A stretch of 64,000 bases of DNA from CTSoil-075 sp042610375 (GTDB lineage: Bacteria; Bacillota; Negativicutes; DSM-13327). The stretch lies in the NCBI RefSeq assembly GCF_042610375.1, contig NZ_JBGJZL010000003.1, positions 1-64,000 of the forward strand, in the 5' to 3' direction. Both the position numbers and the translations under genes were made by a program. Positions 17,887 through 26,507 of the stretch are shown one piece after another (position 1 is the first letter of the stretch; the number at the start of each line of letters is the position of its first letter). The notes beneath the pieces are model-generated. The model had not been told where the DNA came from. It did no database searches and saw only the letters and a list, made by a program, of their open reading frames with translations.

Positions 17887-17979
17887 ACTGGACGGGAAAA
17901 AGAAATGCTATTATAATAGATAAAGGGCTGTTTAAGACAGCCCCATTAGATTTTTGGTATGGGGAAGGTAAGTGTAAGT

Positions 17980-19086
17980 ATGTTAAGCCGACGGTTATTG
18001 CGGAATTTAGATTTTGTAGCCATTGCGACGGTGAGCTTACTAATTGTGATAAGTTTAATAATGATTGGTAGTGCTACCCATGTTAATACGCCAAGTGATG
18101 AGCGATATTGGTATGTTGAACGCCAAGGGATTTTTGCTCTTATTAATATTGTAATTATATTTGTGATGTTAAATTTTGATTATAGAAGCTTAGGGAAAGC
18201 TGCTACCACCTTATATGGTGTTAATCTACTGATGCTACTGGCTGTTATGTTTATTGGGCAATCGGCCTTGGGGGCTCAGAGGTGGATACAGATTGGGCCC
18301 ATCAGTTTGCAGCCATCTGAATTTTCTAAGCTGATTATGATTATTGCATTAGCCGATATGCTTGATAAGAAAAAAGGGCAACTTTATTCTTTTAGAGATT
18401 TAATTCCAATTTTTTTGTATGTTGGTATTCCTTTTCTCTTAGTCATGAAGCAACCTGATCTTGGAACTTCGTTGGTATTTTTAGCTATTTTGTTTGGTAT
18501 GATTTTTGTTGCAGGCATTCGAACTAAACATTTGATGATCATTTTTGGATCTGGACTAGCTTTTTTGCCAATTTTTTGGCATTTTTTGAAGGATTATCAA
18601 AAAAAACGATTGACTGTATTTATTGATCCTAATGTTGACCCTCTAGGTTCTGGTTATCATATTATTCAATCTAAAATTGCCATTGGTTCAGGAATGTTAT
18701 TTGGTAAAGGCTTATTTAGTGGAACTCAGAGTCAGCTGAATTTTCTACCAGAAAACCATACGGATTTTATTTTTGCCGTTATTGGTGAAGAGCTTGGTTT
18801 TATTGGTTCAGTATTGATTTTATTGTTATATTTTATTTTGTTGTATCGGGGAATTAAAATCGCTGGATCGGCGCGAGATAATTTTGGAACACTCCTTGCC
18901 ACAGGAATTACTTCGATGTTAGCCTTTCATTTGTTAGTAAATGTGGGAATGACTGCTGGAATTATGCCAGTAACAGGCATTCCATTACCGTTTATGAGCT
19001 ATGGTGTAAGTGCCCTAACAACAAATATGGTTAGTATTGGTATATTGCTAAATATCTATATGCGCAGGCAAAAAATAATGTTTTAA
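17980..19086 (+). CDS. rodA: Peptidoglycan glycosyltransferase RodA (SEDS family)
   Basis: The 368-residue protein has about ten membrane helices and SEDS signatures. These are GAQRWIQIGPISLQPSEFSK near residue 93, KQPDLGTSLVF near residue 150, NFLPENHTDFIFAVIGEE near residue 250 and the C-terminal GIPLPFMSYGVSAL. It polymerises lipid II in the elongasome with PBP2. A start at 17980 suits GGGAAGG 11 bases upstream; an in-frame ATG at 17959 has no ribosome site but cannot be excluded. Confidence 0.94.
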   Translation: MLSRRLLRNLDFVAIATVSLLIVISLIMIGSATHVNTPSDERYWYVERQGIFALINIVIIFVMLNFDYRSLGKAATTLYGVNLLMLLAVMFIGQSALGAQRWIQIGPISLQPSEFSKLIMIIALADMLDKKKGQLYSFRDLIPIFLYVGIPFLLVMKQPDLGTSLVFLAILFGMIFVAGIRTKHLMIIFGSGLAFLPIFWHFLKDYQKKRLTVFIDPNVDPLGSGYHIIQSKIAIGSGMLFGKGLFSGTQSQLNFLPENHTDFIFAVIGEELGFIGSVLILLLYFILLYRGIKIAGSARDNFGTLLATGITSMLAFHLLVNVGMTAGIMPVTGIPLPFMSYGVSALTTNMVSIGILLNIYMRRQKIMF

Positions 19087-19088
19087 AA

Positions 19089-19117
19089 AAAGAGATGCAA
19101 AGAGGCATCTCTTTTCT
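19089..19117 (+). terminator. Terminator after rodA
   Basis: AAGAGATGC and GCATCTCTT pair around a short loop, followed by a T-rich tract (TTTTCTT). Confidence 0.8.
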
Positions 19118-19196
19118 TACGCTTGTGAGGTGAATATTTCTTCTATGGAATCATATATATTACTTAGTAGTATGTACGGCATGGGAGGGCAAGTGA

Positions 19197-19937
19197 ATGG
19201 CAAAAATCGGAAATAATTGGAAAAGTAATAGATGGGGAGAACAGCGACGGGAGGAATACTCTTGGCAGGATACCGAATTTCGTCATGACTATAGTTGGTT
19301 AAAAAAAATAGTAGTCGCAGCTGTCATTTTTATTGGCGTATACTGTGCTCATATATCTGAAACAACATTAGGAACAACAATTGATGAAGCCATTCATTAT
19401 ACATTGTCTGCTCAAGTTGATTTAAATGAGGTAGTTGAGCAAGTCGTGAGTCATGTTCCTCCTTCCATCGATCGGTCAGTGCTTAAAAAAGTGCAAATGG
19501 TTGTATCCAAACCTGCTGATCCTCTACTTTATATGAGTAAGCCTGTAGCTGGTAAAATCATATCGCCTTTTGGTTGGCGTGTTCATCCGATATCTAAACA
19601 AGAAATGATGCATGAAGGAATTGATATTGAGGCTGTACTGGGAACAAATATAAGAGCCGCTGCAGCTGGAAAAGTAAAGGCAGTGACTGAAACTGCCCAG
19701 TATGGAAAAATGATCATTCTTGAACATGGTCAGGATGTGGATACTTTATATGGGCATTTAGGAGAAATCATAGTGAACCAAGGTGATACCATTAGCCAAG
19801 GTCAGGTTATTGGTAGAGTCGGCAAAAGTGGGATGGTGAGTGGACCGACTCTTTATTTTGAACTGAGGGAAAAGGGCAAAGCAATTGATCCAGAAACTAG
19901 GCTTAAAGGAGATTTTCCAACGGTCGAGGGGAAGTGA
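19197..19937 (+). CDS. spoIVFA: SpoIVFA-like membrane protein with a degenerate M23 (LytM) domain
   Basis: The 246-residue protein has a charged N-terminus, one membrane helix (about residues 40-57) and a C-terminal M23/LytM fold. The first zinc motif, HEGIDI (His139, Asp143), and YGHLG are present. At the place of the essential His-x-His, however, the sequence reads T218-L-Y220 (GPTLYFEL), so the peptidase site is probably inactive. In Bacillus, SpoIVFA is such a pseudo-peptidase and controls SpoIVFB, the protease that activates sigma-K. The next gene is a SpoIVFB-type protease, starting four bases after the stop. Identification as SpoIVFA is from architecture and context. Confidence 0.75.
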   Translation: MAKIGNNWKSNRWGEQRREEYSWQDTEFRHDYSWLKKIVVAAVIFIGVYCAHISETTLGTTIDEAIHYTLSAQVDLNEVVEQVVSHVPPSIDRSVLKKVQMVVSKPADPLLYMSKPVAGKIISPFGWRVHPISKQEMMHEGIDIEAVLGTNIRAAAAGKVKAVTETAQYGKMIILEHGQDVDTLYGHLGEIIVNQGDTISQGQVIGRVGKSGMVSGPTLYFELREKGKAIDPETRLKGDFPTVEGK

Positions 19938-19941
19938 TTTT

Positions 19942-20817
19942 TTGCAGGTTGGTAAAATTGCCGGTATACAAATCAAGTTGAATGGCTGGTTTATTGCAGT
20001 CATTCTTTTATTTACTGTGGCTGATATGTGTAGTAAAGTCTTGTTGGTATTTAGCGCAGTACTTTTGCATGAATTAGCTCATGCTGGAGTGGCATTATTT
20101 TTGGGTTGTAAGGTACGAGAGGTTGAATTGTTGCCCTTTGGCGGTGTGGCACGCATTGAAGGACTTGGAGCAGTGAGTTCAAAAACTGAAATGATGATTG
20201 CCGCCGCCGGGCCAGCAGCAAGTTTGGTTTTGGCGGTTCTTGCTTATCTAGGTATGATCTATACTGATACATGGGCAGATATATGGGAATTTTATGTTAA
20301 GACCAATACGATGTTGGCTCTATTTAATTTGTTGCCAGGATTACCCTTGGATGGCGGACGTATTTTAAGGGCTTGGCTTGCCTTGTATATGGATTATGGA
20401 AAAGCAACATTTTTTGTCGCAAGTATTAGTAATTGTTTGAGTCTTATTTTTCTTGGTGTTTTAGTCTATCAATATATGACGCAGAGTACGGTAAATGTGA
20501 CTTTTTTAATGGCGGCTATATTTTTATATATAACAGCCAAGAGTGAAAGAAAAATAGCTAGCTTTCGGACTTTACGCATCCTTGGACAAAAAAAAGCTCA
20601 ACTGATAGCCAAAGGGATTATGACGACTACTTATTTTACAGTGATGAACCGTGTCCTGCTTAAGGATGTGATCGGACTCTTTAAGCCTGATCAATATTAT
20701 ATACTATTAGTTGTTGATGCTGAATGTAAGCTATGCGGAACCCTCTCGGAAACAAAAATATGGGAAGAACTTCCTAATAAAGGGCTATATACTAAGGTAG
20801 AAGATTTTATCCAATAA
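19942..20817 (+). CDS. spoIVFB: SpoIVFB-like site-2 membrane metalloprotease (M50)
   Basis: The 291-residue protein has about six hydrophobic segments followed by a C-terminal domain that resembles a CBS pair. The zinc motif HELAH has His43, Glu44 and His47, and the third ligand is Asp137 in LPLDGGRI. SpoIVFB cuts the pro-sequence of sigma-K in the membrane around the forespore. The start is a TTG at 19942 with GAGGGGAAG eight bases upstream. Pairing with the SpoIVFA-like gene and the min-rodA context match Bacillus and Clostridia. A general-purpose site-2 protease is the alternative. Confidence 0.82.
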   Translation: MQVGKIAGIQIKLNGWFIAVILLFTVADMCSKVLLVFSAVLLHELAHAGVALFLGCKVREVELLPFGGVARIEGLGAVSSKTEMMIAAAGPAASLVLAVLAYLGMIYTDTWADIWEFYVKTNTMLALFNLLPGLPLDGGRILRAWLALYMDYGKATFFVASISNCLSLIFLGVLVYQYMTQSTVNVTFLMAAIFLYITAKSERKIASFRTLRILGQKKAQLIAKGIMTTTYFTVMNRVLLKDVIGLFKPDQYYILLVVDAECKLCGTLSETKIWEELPNKGLYTKVEDFIQ

Positions 20818-20910
20818 GGAAGTTGCTTTAAGAATGCTATTTCTATAAGTAGAAGTCTTGCATTAGATTGGAATGGTATTTTGTCTTCAGATGAATCGAG
20901 TGTTTTTTAC

Positions 20911-20941
20911 GTAATCAGAAAGTATAACACTTTCTGATTAC
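20911..20941. repeat. Perfect 13-pair inverted repeat
   Basis: GTAATCAGAAAGT and ACTTTCTGATTAC flank the five-base loop ATAAC. No T-run follows on the plus strand, so a simple terminator is unlikely. It abuts the dispersed palindromic element. Confidence 0.7.
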
Positions 20942-21010
20942 AAGTAAGAACGACTAAGGCTTCTGCCGGCATCTGAGGACTTAGCACAAGCCAAGTCTTT
21001 TCTTATGTAA
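20941..21010 (+). repeat. Dispersed palindromic element, copy 1
   Basis: An imperfect palindrome runs from TAAGAACGACTAAGGC to GCCAAGTCTTTTCTTA. The same sequence, in reverse orientation, recurs at 33431-33500. Over the 40 bases aligned by eye from 20939, about 29 match. It has no open frame. A REP-like or MITE-like intergenic element fits. Confidence 0.55.
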
Positions 21011-21033
21011 GTATAAATTTGATCGCTTTCTAC

Positions 21034-21077
21034 CCTGCAAGTCTTTTATTATATAATAAAAGGCTTGCAGGATTTTT
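21034..21077 (+). terminator. Long terminator-like hairpin
   Basis: CCTGCAAG-T-CTTTTATTAT pairs with ATAATAAAAG-G-CTTGCAGG, giving about 19 pairs, followed by ATTTTT. It lies 217 bases after the spoIVFB-like gene and before the radical SAM gene. Confidence 0.65.
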
Positions 21078-21194
21078 GATTATTGTGTAGAACCTAAGGT
21101 AGGATATCTGACTAAGTTTATGGTATTTTTGGGCAACATATATATACAAAATATATAGTATTTTAAAGCGAAAATTTGGAGGTTATTTTTATTT

Positions 21195-23048
21195 ATGATT
21201 ACTCTAGATCCTGCCATTTTAAACAGGGTTATTAAACCTGCACGGTATACAGGTAACGAACTCAATAGTGTAAAAAAAGATCATAGTACAGTTGCAGTGA
21301 CAGTTGCTTTGGCGCTGCCAGATGTATATGAAGTAGGTATGTCAAACTTAGGACTCAAAATTCTTTATCAAATTCTTAATAACCGCATGGATACTGCGGC
21401 TGAGCGAGTCTATGCACCTTGGGTGGATATGGAAGCTGAAATGCGGGCTCATCAGATTCCCTTATACACTCTCGAAAGTTTAAAACCAGTCATCGAATTT
21501 GATATTGTTGGTTTTTCCTTGCAATATGAGATGAGCTATAGCAATGTCCTCAATATGTTAGACTTGGCTGGTATTCCTTTGTTGACAGCCGATCGTGATG
21601 AAAATCAGCCATTGATTGTCGGTGGTGGACCGTGTACTTTTAACGCTGAACCAGCTGCAGATTTTTTTGACTGTTTTATTTTAGGTGAAGGCGAAGAAAT
21701 TGTTGAAGATATGGTTGAAGTTGTTGCTGCTTGGAAGAAATCAGGCAAGATCGATGGTAGAGTGGGTTTGCTTAAAAAACTAGCAAGTATTCAAGGGATG
21801 TATATACCATCTCTCTATGATGTGACATATCATACTGATGGTACAGTGGCACAAATCGTACCAAACTGTGGTGAAGCAAGTCCTGTTGTGACCAAAAGAG
21901 TAGTTCAAGATTTAAATAAAGTAGAATTTGCAACTAGACCCGTTCTACCTTATTTGGATATTGTCCATGATCGCATTATGTTAGAATTATTCCGCGGCTG
22001 TACGCGAGGATGCCGTTTTTGTCAGGCAGGGGTTCTTTATCGCCCTGTACGGGAGAGAACTCCTGAGACATTATTGAAAATTGCCAAAGAGTTGGTGGAT
22101 AGTACTGGTTATCGGGAAATATCCTTGACTTCCCTCAGTTCAGCTGATTATTCTTGTTTACCTGAGGTTGTTCAAACTTTGATTGATGAGTTAAGAGGCC
22201 AAGAAGTGAGTATATCGTTGCCATCTCTACGTATTGATAGTTTTTCCATTGAACTGGCACAAAAATTACAACAGGTACGTAAAAGTGGACTGACATTTGC
22301 TCCGGAAGCTGGTACACAAAGATTACGTGATGTGATCAATAAAGGAGTGACTGAAAAGAACCTAGAGGATTCTGTAAGGGCTGCTTTTCAGGCTGGTTGG
22401 TCATCAGTTAAGTTATATTTTATGATGGGCTTGCCCACAGAAACGGATGAGGACGTACTGGGTATTGCTAAGTTAGCTTATCGAGTACTTGATATATACA
22501 AAGAAGTAAAAGGGCGTAGAGGTGCCAAAGTCACAATCAGCGTCGCATGTTTTGTTCCTAAACCCCACACCCCTTTTCAGTGGTTTGCCCAAGATCAAGA
22601 TGCTGAATTTGAGCGTAAACAAAGGTTGTTAAAAGCACAACTTAAGGATCGAAATATTACTTTTAATTGGCATGATGCGCGTACTAGTTTCTTAGAAGGA
22701 GCTTTTGCTCGTGGTGATAGAAGACTTGGACAGGTACTACTGACAGCTTGGCAAAATGGTGCCCGATTTGATGGTTGGTCTGAGCATTTTAAATATAATA
22801 CATGGATAGAAGCTTTTAAAACTGCGGAGCTTGATCCTCATTTCTATGCGACACGGGAACGTTCTTTTGATGAAGTCATGCCATGGGATCACTTATCATC
22901 AGGGGCAACAAAGGAATTTTTGTATCGAGAATATCAAACTGGAATCAAAGAAGAATTGACAGTTGATTGCCGACGAGATCAGTGCAGTGCTTGTGGTGTA
23001 TGTCAAGAATTAGATGTTGAGGTCATCGATTGGGGGAAGAAGGCATAA
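21195..23048 (+). CDS. TIGR03960-type B12-binding/radical SAM protein
   Basis: The 617-residue protein has an N-terminal cobalamin-binding-like region (VGMSNLGLKILYQILN near residue 45) and a radical SAM core with CTRGCRFCQ, whose iron-sulfur ligands are Cys269, Cys273 and Cys276. A C-terminal cluster, CRRDQCSACGVCQ near residue 598, may hold another metal site. The family is encoded with a DUF2344 protein and RNase G in many Firmicutes, as here, and its reaction is unknown. Lack of the classical B12 DxHxxG motif is usual for this group. The stop overlaps the next start by one base. Confidence 0.85.
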   Translation: MITLDPAILNRVIKPARYTGNELNSVKKDHSTVAVTVALALPDVYEVGMSNLGLKILYQILNNRMDTAAERVYAPWVDMEAEMRAHQIPLYTLESLKPVIEFDIVGFSLQYEMSYSNVLNMLDLAGIPLLTADRDENQPLIVGGGPCTFNAEPAADFFDCFILGEGEEIVEDMVEVVAAWKKSGKIDGRVGLLKKLASIQGMYIPSLYDVTYHTDGTVAQIVPNCGEASPVVTKRVVQDLNKVEFATRPVLPYLDIVHDRIMLELFRGCTRGCRFCQAGVLYRPVRERTPETLLKIAKELVDSTGYREISLTSLSSADYSCLPEVVQTLIDELRGQEVSISLPSLRIDSFSIELAQKLQQVRKSGLTFAPEAGTQRLRDVINKGVTEKNLEDSVRAAFQAGWSSVKLYFMMGLPTETDEDVLGIAKLAYRVLDIYKEVKGRRGAKVTISVACFVPKPHTPFQWFAQDQDAEFERKQRLLKAQLKDRNITFNWHDARTSFLEGAFARGDRRLGQVLLTAWQNGARFDGWSEHFKYNTWIEAFKTAELDPHFYATRERSFDEVMPWDHLSSGATKEFLYREYQTGIKEELTVDCRRDQCSACGVCQELDVEVIDWGKKA

Positions 23049-23752
23049 TGGCAAAGTTACGTTTAGAAATTACTAAAGGTGAAGAAATTCGTTATATTTC
23101 TCATCTTGATTATGCAAGTGCGATGGAGCGAGCCATTATACGTGCTAAGTTACCAGCAGCTTATTCTGAGGGCTTTAATCCTCATATGAAGATTGCTTTT
23201 GCTTCTGCATTGGCAGTGGGGGTCACAAGTCAGGCTGAATATATGGACCTTGACTTTAAGGAAGAAGTTGATTTAGTCGAAGGTGTGAAAAGGCTTGCAG
23301 CCAAATTGCCACCTGGTATCAGGGTGAAAAGTGCAAAATATATGCCTGCTAGCATTCCAGCTTTAATGGCTATTGTGAATCTAGCTACTTATGATGTGAT
23401 TGTCCCTTTGAGTGGGACAGAGGATTATACGGCAGCTCAAGAAAGTGTTCGACGTTTCAATGAAACACAAGAGGTTTTATATATGCGTCATACGCCAAAA
23501 GGTAGAAAAGAAATTGAAATTAAACAATATATGGATAAACCAATTCAAATTTTCCATGAAGGCAAAGATATAAAATTAGTCATTCATATAAAAATTACAC
23601 CAACGGGCAGCATTAAGCCAGGTGAAGTATTAGCAGCTTTGGCATCCATGTTCGATTTGGCGGTCAAGAAAGATAGTGCGTTGATTGATCGCACTGGATT
23701 ATATGTTGCAACGGATAAGAGTTGTTTAACACCAATTGAGATATACGGGTAA
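23048..23752 (+). CDS. TIGR03936 / DUF2344 family protein
   Basis: The 234-residue protein matches DUF2344. Landmarks are the opening KGEEIRYISHLDYASAMERA and SEGFNPHMKIAFASALAVG near residue 40. In some bacteria this domain is fused to the radical SAM protein encoded just upstream, so the two probably act together. The ATG at 23048 overlaps the upstream stop (TAATG). The function is not established. Confidence 0.85.
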   Translation: MAKLRLEITKGEEIRYISHLDYASAMERAIIRAKLPAAYSEGFNPHMKIAFASALAVGVTSQAEYMDLDFKEEVDLVEGVKRLAAKLPPGIRVKSAKYMPASIPALMAIVNLATYDVIVPLSGTEDYTAAQESVRRFNETQEVLYMRHTPKGRKEIEIKQYMDKPIQIFHEGKDIKLVIHIKITPTGSIKPGEVLAALASMFDLAVKKDSALIDRTGLYVATDKSCLTPIEIYG

Positions 23753-23797
23753 GAATCAGATAAATTTTCTAAAATAATGAAGAAAGGAGGAGGTCTG

Positions 23798-25240
23798 ATG
23801 GCTAAAACAATTGTGGTCAATAGTACACCGGAAGAAACTCGAATGGGCATTTTCGAAGGAAAAGAACTCATTGAAATATCAGTAGAGAGAACGAAAAGTG
23901 GGCATCATGTCGGTAATATTTATAAAGGTAAAACTAAAAATGTATTGCCAGGGATGCAAGCGGCATTTATTGATATCGGTAAAGAAAAAAATGCTTTTTT
24001 ATATGTTGGTGATGAATTACAGGCCAATGCCACGCCTAAGAATGTTGATCAGACTTTAACTGTTGGTAAAGAAATTATGATTCAAATTGTAAAGGATGCC
24101 CTTGGCACAAAAGGACCAAGGGCGACTACCAATTTGACCCTGCCTGGACGGTATGTTGTGTTCATGCCTACAGTCGATTACATTGCCATATCCCGGCGTA
24201 TTGCCAGTGAAGAAGAACGGACAAGGCTTAAGCAGTTGGTTGAAAAAGTTCGTCCAGCAGGTATGGGGATCATTGTGCGAACCATGGCTGAAGGTAAGAG
24301 TGAAGATGATTTGCATAAAGATATTGAATATCTTTATAATTTATGGAGTGCATTAAGTGCGCGGGCTAAAAGAGCTGCTGCTCCTATTTTGTTATATCGG
24401 GATGTGGATCTGATCATTCGTATTGTTCGTGATTATTTATCCGAAGATGTAGGAGAATTTGTTCTTGATAATCGGGAAGCATATGGACGAGTTCGTGATT
24501 TACTTCAATATACATCCCCGGAACTGATGAATAAGATCAGACTCTATGAAGGGAAAGAAGACATTTTTTCTCATTATGGACTTGAAGCTGAACTCGAGAA
24601 AGTCGGGCAGCGCTGTGTCTGGTTAAAGTGCGGTGGATATATTGTCATTGATAAAACAGAGGCGTTAACAGTCATCGATGTGAATACTGGAAAATTTGTC
24701 GGCTCAACGAAACTCGCTGATACCGTATTTCGCACTAACTTAGAAGCTGCAACTGAAATTGCACATCAACTACGATTGCGAGATATTGGCGGCATTATTA
24801 TTGTTGATTTTATTGATATGGATGATGAAGAACATAAACAAGCTGTGATTGAAGCCTTAGAGGCAAATTTTAAGCGAGATCGAACAAAAACAAATGTATT
24901 GGGTTTTACGGAGCTAGGATTGGTTGAGATCACGCGTAAAAAGGCACGACAAAATCTAGAAGGTATGCTTTATAGTGAGTGCCCTTGCTGCGCGGGGCGT
25001 GGTCGAGTGCAGTCTTCTGAAACGGTAGTGATCAATATATGGCGTATGATGCGTAAAATCATGGGGGAACCTAGGCGACAAGGAAAAATGGTGATTCAGG
25101 TCCACCCCTTAGTTGCTGAAATGATGAAGAATCAAGGAGAACTCACTCGCATGGAACAAGAACTTGCTTGTTCTTTGCGCCTGGAAAGTGTCCCTGCTAT
25201 GCATCCAGAAGTATTTTCTGTTTTGCATGAAAATGAATAG
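23798..25240 (+). CDS. rng: Ribonuclease G (Rne/Rng family)
   Basis: The 480-residue protein has the RNase E/G catalytic layout. It has an N-terminal S1-like domain (GNIYKGKTKNVLPGMQAAFIDIG near residue 42, cited in parts: GMQAAFIDIG), a 5'-sensor region, and a DNase I-like domain with DVNTGKF near residue 298 and DFIDM near residue 343 for Mg2+ binding. The zinc-link motif CPCC lies near residue 397. It processes rRNA and degrades mRNA. AAAGGAGG lies eight bases before the ATG at 23798. It shares the trio with the two genes upstream. Confidence 0.93.
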   Translation: MAKTIVVNSTPEETRMGIFEGKELIEISVERTKSGHHVGNIYKGKTKNVLPGMQAAFIDIGKEKNAFLYVGDELQANATPKNVDQTLTVGKEIMIQIVKDALGTKGPRATTNLTLPGRYVVFMPTVDYIAISRRIASEEERTRLKQLVEKVRPAGMGIIVRTMAEGKSEDDLHKDIEYLYNLWSALSARAKRAAAPILLYRDVDLIIRIVRDYLSEDVGEFVLDNREAYGRVRDLLQYTSPELMNKIRLYEGKEDIFSHYGLEAELEKVGQRCVWLKCGGYIVIDKTEALTVIDVNTGKFVGSTKLADTVFRTNLEAATEIAHQLRLRDIGGIIIVDFIDMDDEEHKQAVIEALEANFKRDRTKTNVLGFTELGLVEITRKKARQNLEGMLYSECPCCAGRGRVQSSETVVINIWRMMRKIMGEPRRQGKMVIQVHPLVAEMMKNQGELTRMEQELACSLRLESVPAMHPEVFSVLHENE

Positions 25241-25256
25241 ATAATAGTAAAAATGA

Positions 25257-25285
25257 TTGACAAAAAAATATTCATATGATATCAT
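25257..25285 (+). promoter_or_regulatory. Sigma-A promoter of the L21 operon
   Basis: TTGACA at 25257-25262 and TATCAT at 25280-25285 are separated by exactly 17 bases. Transcription would start near 25292, at the 5' edge of the L21 leader. Confidence 0.75.
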
Positions 25286-25291
25286 CACATA

Positions 25292-25395
25292 ATGTAGGTG
25301 TCATGCTTACGTCCCAAACCGCACGGAGAGGTCACAAAAATTCGCCCCTGGCGATACCGTATTCGGCGAGTACAATATGAGGGAGGTGTAATGTA
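25292..25395 (+). ncRNA. Ribosomal protein L21 leader
   Basis: The structured, GC-richer segment between rng and rplU contains CCGCACGGAGAGGTC, a GGCGATACCGTATTCGGCG core and GAGGGAGGTG at its 3' end. This is the position and sequence type of the L21 leader that regulates rplU in Firmicutes. I recognise the motif from memory of the family; no covariance search was possible. Confidence 0.72.
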
Positions 25396-25398
25396 ATA

Positions 25399-25710
25399 AT
25401 GTATGCAATTATCGAAACAGGTGGCAAACAATACCGCGTTTCTGAAGGTGAATTCATCTTCGTTGAAAAACTTGAAGCTCTTGAAGAAGAAGCAGTTCAA
25501 TTTGATCGTGTATTGACTGTGGTAACCGATGGTGATGTCGTAGTTGGTAAACCTTTAGTTATTGGTGCAACAGTAACTGGTAAAGTTGTTTCCCATGGCA
25601 AAGGTAAAAAGATTTTTATTTTCAAATATAAAGCAAAATCAAATTACCGTAGACGTCAAGGTCATCGTCAGCCTTATACTAAAGTTCTTATTGAAAAGAT
25701 CGAAGCATAA
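25399..25710 (+). CDS. rplU: 50S ribosomal protein L21
   Basis: The 103-residue product is full length for L21. It opens with MYAIIETGGKQYRVSEGE and ends with the basic RRRQGHRQPYTKV signature. It binds 23S rRNA near L20. It is preceded by the L21 leader and a ribosome site (GGGAGGTG), and the Prp gene follows after two bases. Confidence 0.97.
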   Translation: MYAIIETGGKQYRVSEGEFIFVEKLEALEEEAVQFDRVLTVVTDGDVVVGKPLVIGATVTGKVVSHGKGKKIFIFKYKAKSNYRRRQGHRQPYTKVLIEKIEA

Positions 25711-25712
25711 GC

Positions 25713-26033
25713 ATGATAAAAATAGAGATTGTTCGGAATTTAGACCAGGATATAGTTGGGTTTAGTGTGAATGGACATGCCAATACCGCGCCTCATGGGC
25801 AAGATATTGTATGTGCAGGTATATCGGCTTTAACACAAACTGCAGTACTGGGGCTAGATCGACAGTTGAAAAAGAAAGTTCACCTTAAGATTGCCAGTGG
25901 TAATCTTAAGATGAACTTGTTAGATAACCCGGATGCATTAACGAATGCAATTCTGGAAACCATGTTAATTGGTTTAACAGAAATTGGGAAGATAAATCCC
26001 CAAAGTGTTCGTATTTTAGAACGCAGGAGGTGA
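25713..26033 (+). CDS. prp: Ribosomal-processing cysteine protease Prp
   Basis: The 106-residue product has the Prp signature GHANTAPHGQDIVCAG near residue 20, with the catalytic His and Cys. Prp removes an N-terminal extension from L27 before it enters the ribosome. The L27 gene next to it carries exactly such an extension, which supports the call. It lies two bases after rplU and eight bases before rpmA. Confidence 0.95.
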   Translation: MIKIEIVRNLDQDIVGFSVNGHANTAPHGQDIVCAGISALTQTAVLGLDRQLKKKVHLKIASGNLKMNLLDNPDALTNAILETMLIGLTEIGKINPQSVRILERRR

Positions 26034-26040
26034 AGTACGG

Positions 26041-26331
26041 ATGTTTAATTTTAATTTACAATTATTTGCCCACAAAAAAGGGGTAGGTAGTACTCGTAAT
26101 GGTCGTGATAGTGAATCGAAACGCCTTGGCGTTAAGCGTCACGCAGGCCAAGTGGTAACTGCTGGTAGCATTTTGGTTCGTCAGAGAGGTACTCATTTCC
26201 ATACTGGTCAAAACGTTGGCATTGGTAGTGATGATACCCTATATGCGAAAATTGATGGACGTGTCGCTTTTGAACGCAAAGGCCGCAGAGATCGTCAAGT
26301 CAGCGTATATGCAATTGAAGAAGCTATCTAA
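26041..26331 (+). CDS. rpmA: 50S ribosomal protein L27 with Prp-cleaved N-terminal extension
   Basis: The 96-residue product starts MFNFNLQLFAHKKG. The LQLF sequence before AHKKG is the known Prp cleavage site, so the mature protein should start at Ala10. The rest is standard L27 (GSTRNGRDSESKRLGVK). The N-terminus of mature L27 reaches the peptidyl transferase centre, which explains why the extension must be removed. A terminator follows. Confidence 0.97.
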   Translation: MFNFNLQLFAHKKGVGSTRNGRDSESKRLGVKRHAGQVVTAGSILVRQRGTHFHTGQNVGIGSDDTLYAKIDGRVAFERKGRRDRQVSVYAIEEAI

Positions 26332-26339
26332 GATAGACG

Positions 26340-26374
26340 CCTGCGGCTAAGTCAGCCGCAGGTATTATTTTTAT
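26340..26374 (+). terminator. Terminator after rpmA
   Basis: CCTGCGGCT and AGCCGCAGG flank a five-base loop, followed by TATTATTTTTA. It closes the rplU-prp-rpmA operon. Confidence 0.88.
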
Positions 26375-26507
26375 CCGATTCAAAGTAGTTACTTATCAAT
26401 ACAAAGAGGGGTAACCTCTAATAAAAACATACAAAAGCAAGTGGTTTTATTGTATAATAATAGTCAAACTTATATGTGTGGGTCGATAAGGGAGAAGTGA
26501 TTAAAAG

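Larger units (their letters stand above)
20818..21194 (+). other. Non-coding region with three stacked hairpins
   Basis: This 377-base gap holds no supported gene. It contains a perfect 13-pair hairpin (20911-20941), a ~70-base imperfect palindrome that recurs elsewhere in the window (20941-21010), and a terminator-like hairpin (21034-21077). Each is listed separately. Confidence 0.6.

Noticed and set aside
25285..25500. Minus-strand open frame over the L21 leader
   Set aside because: It overlaps the leader RNA and the start of rplU, has no ribosome site and matches nothing known.
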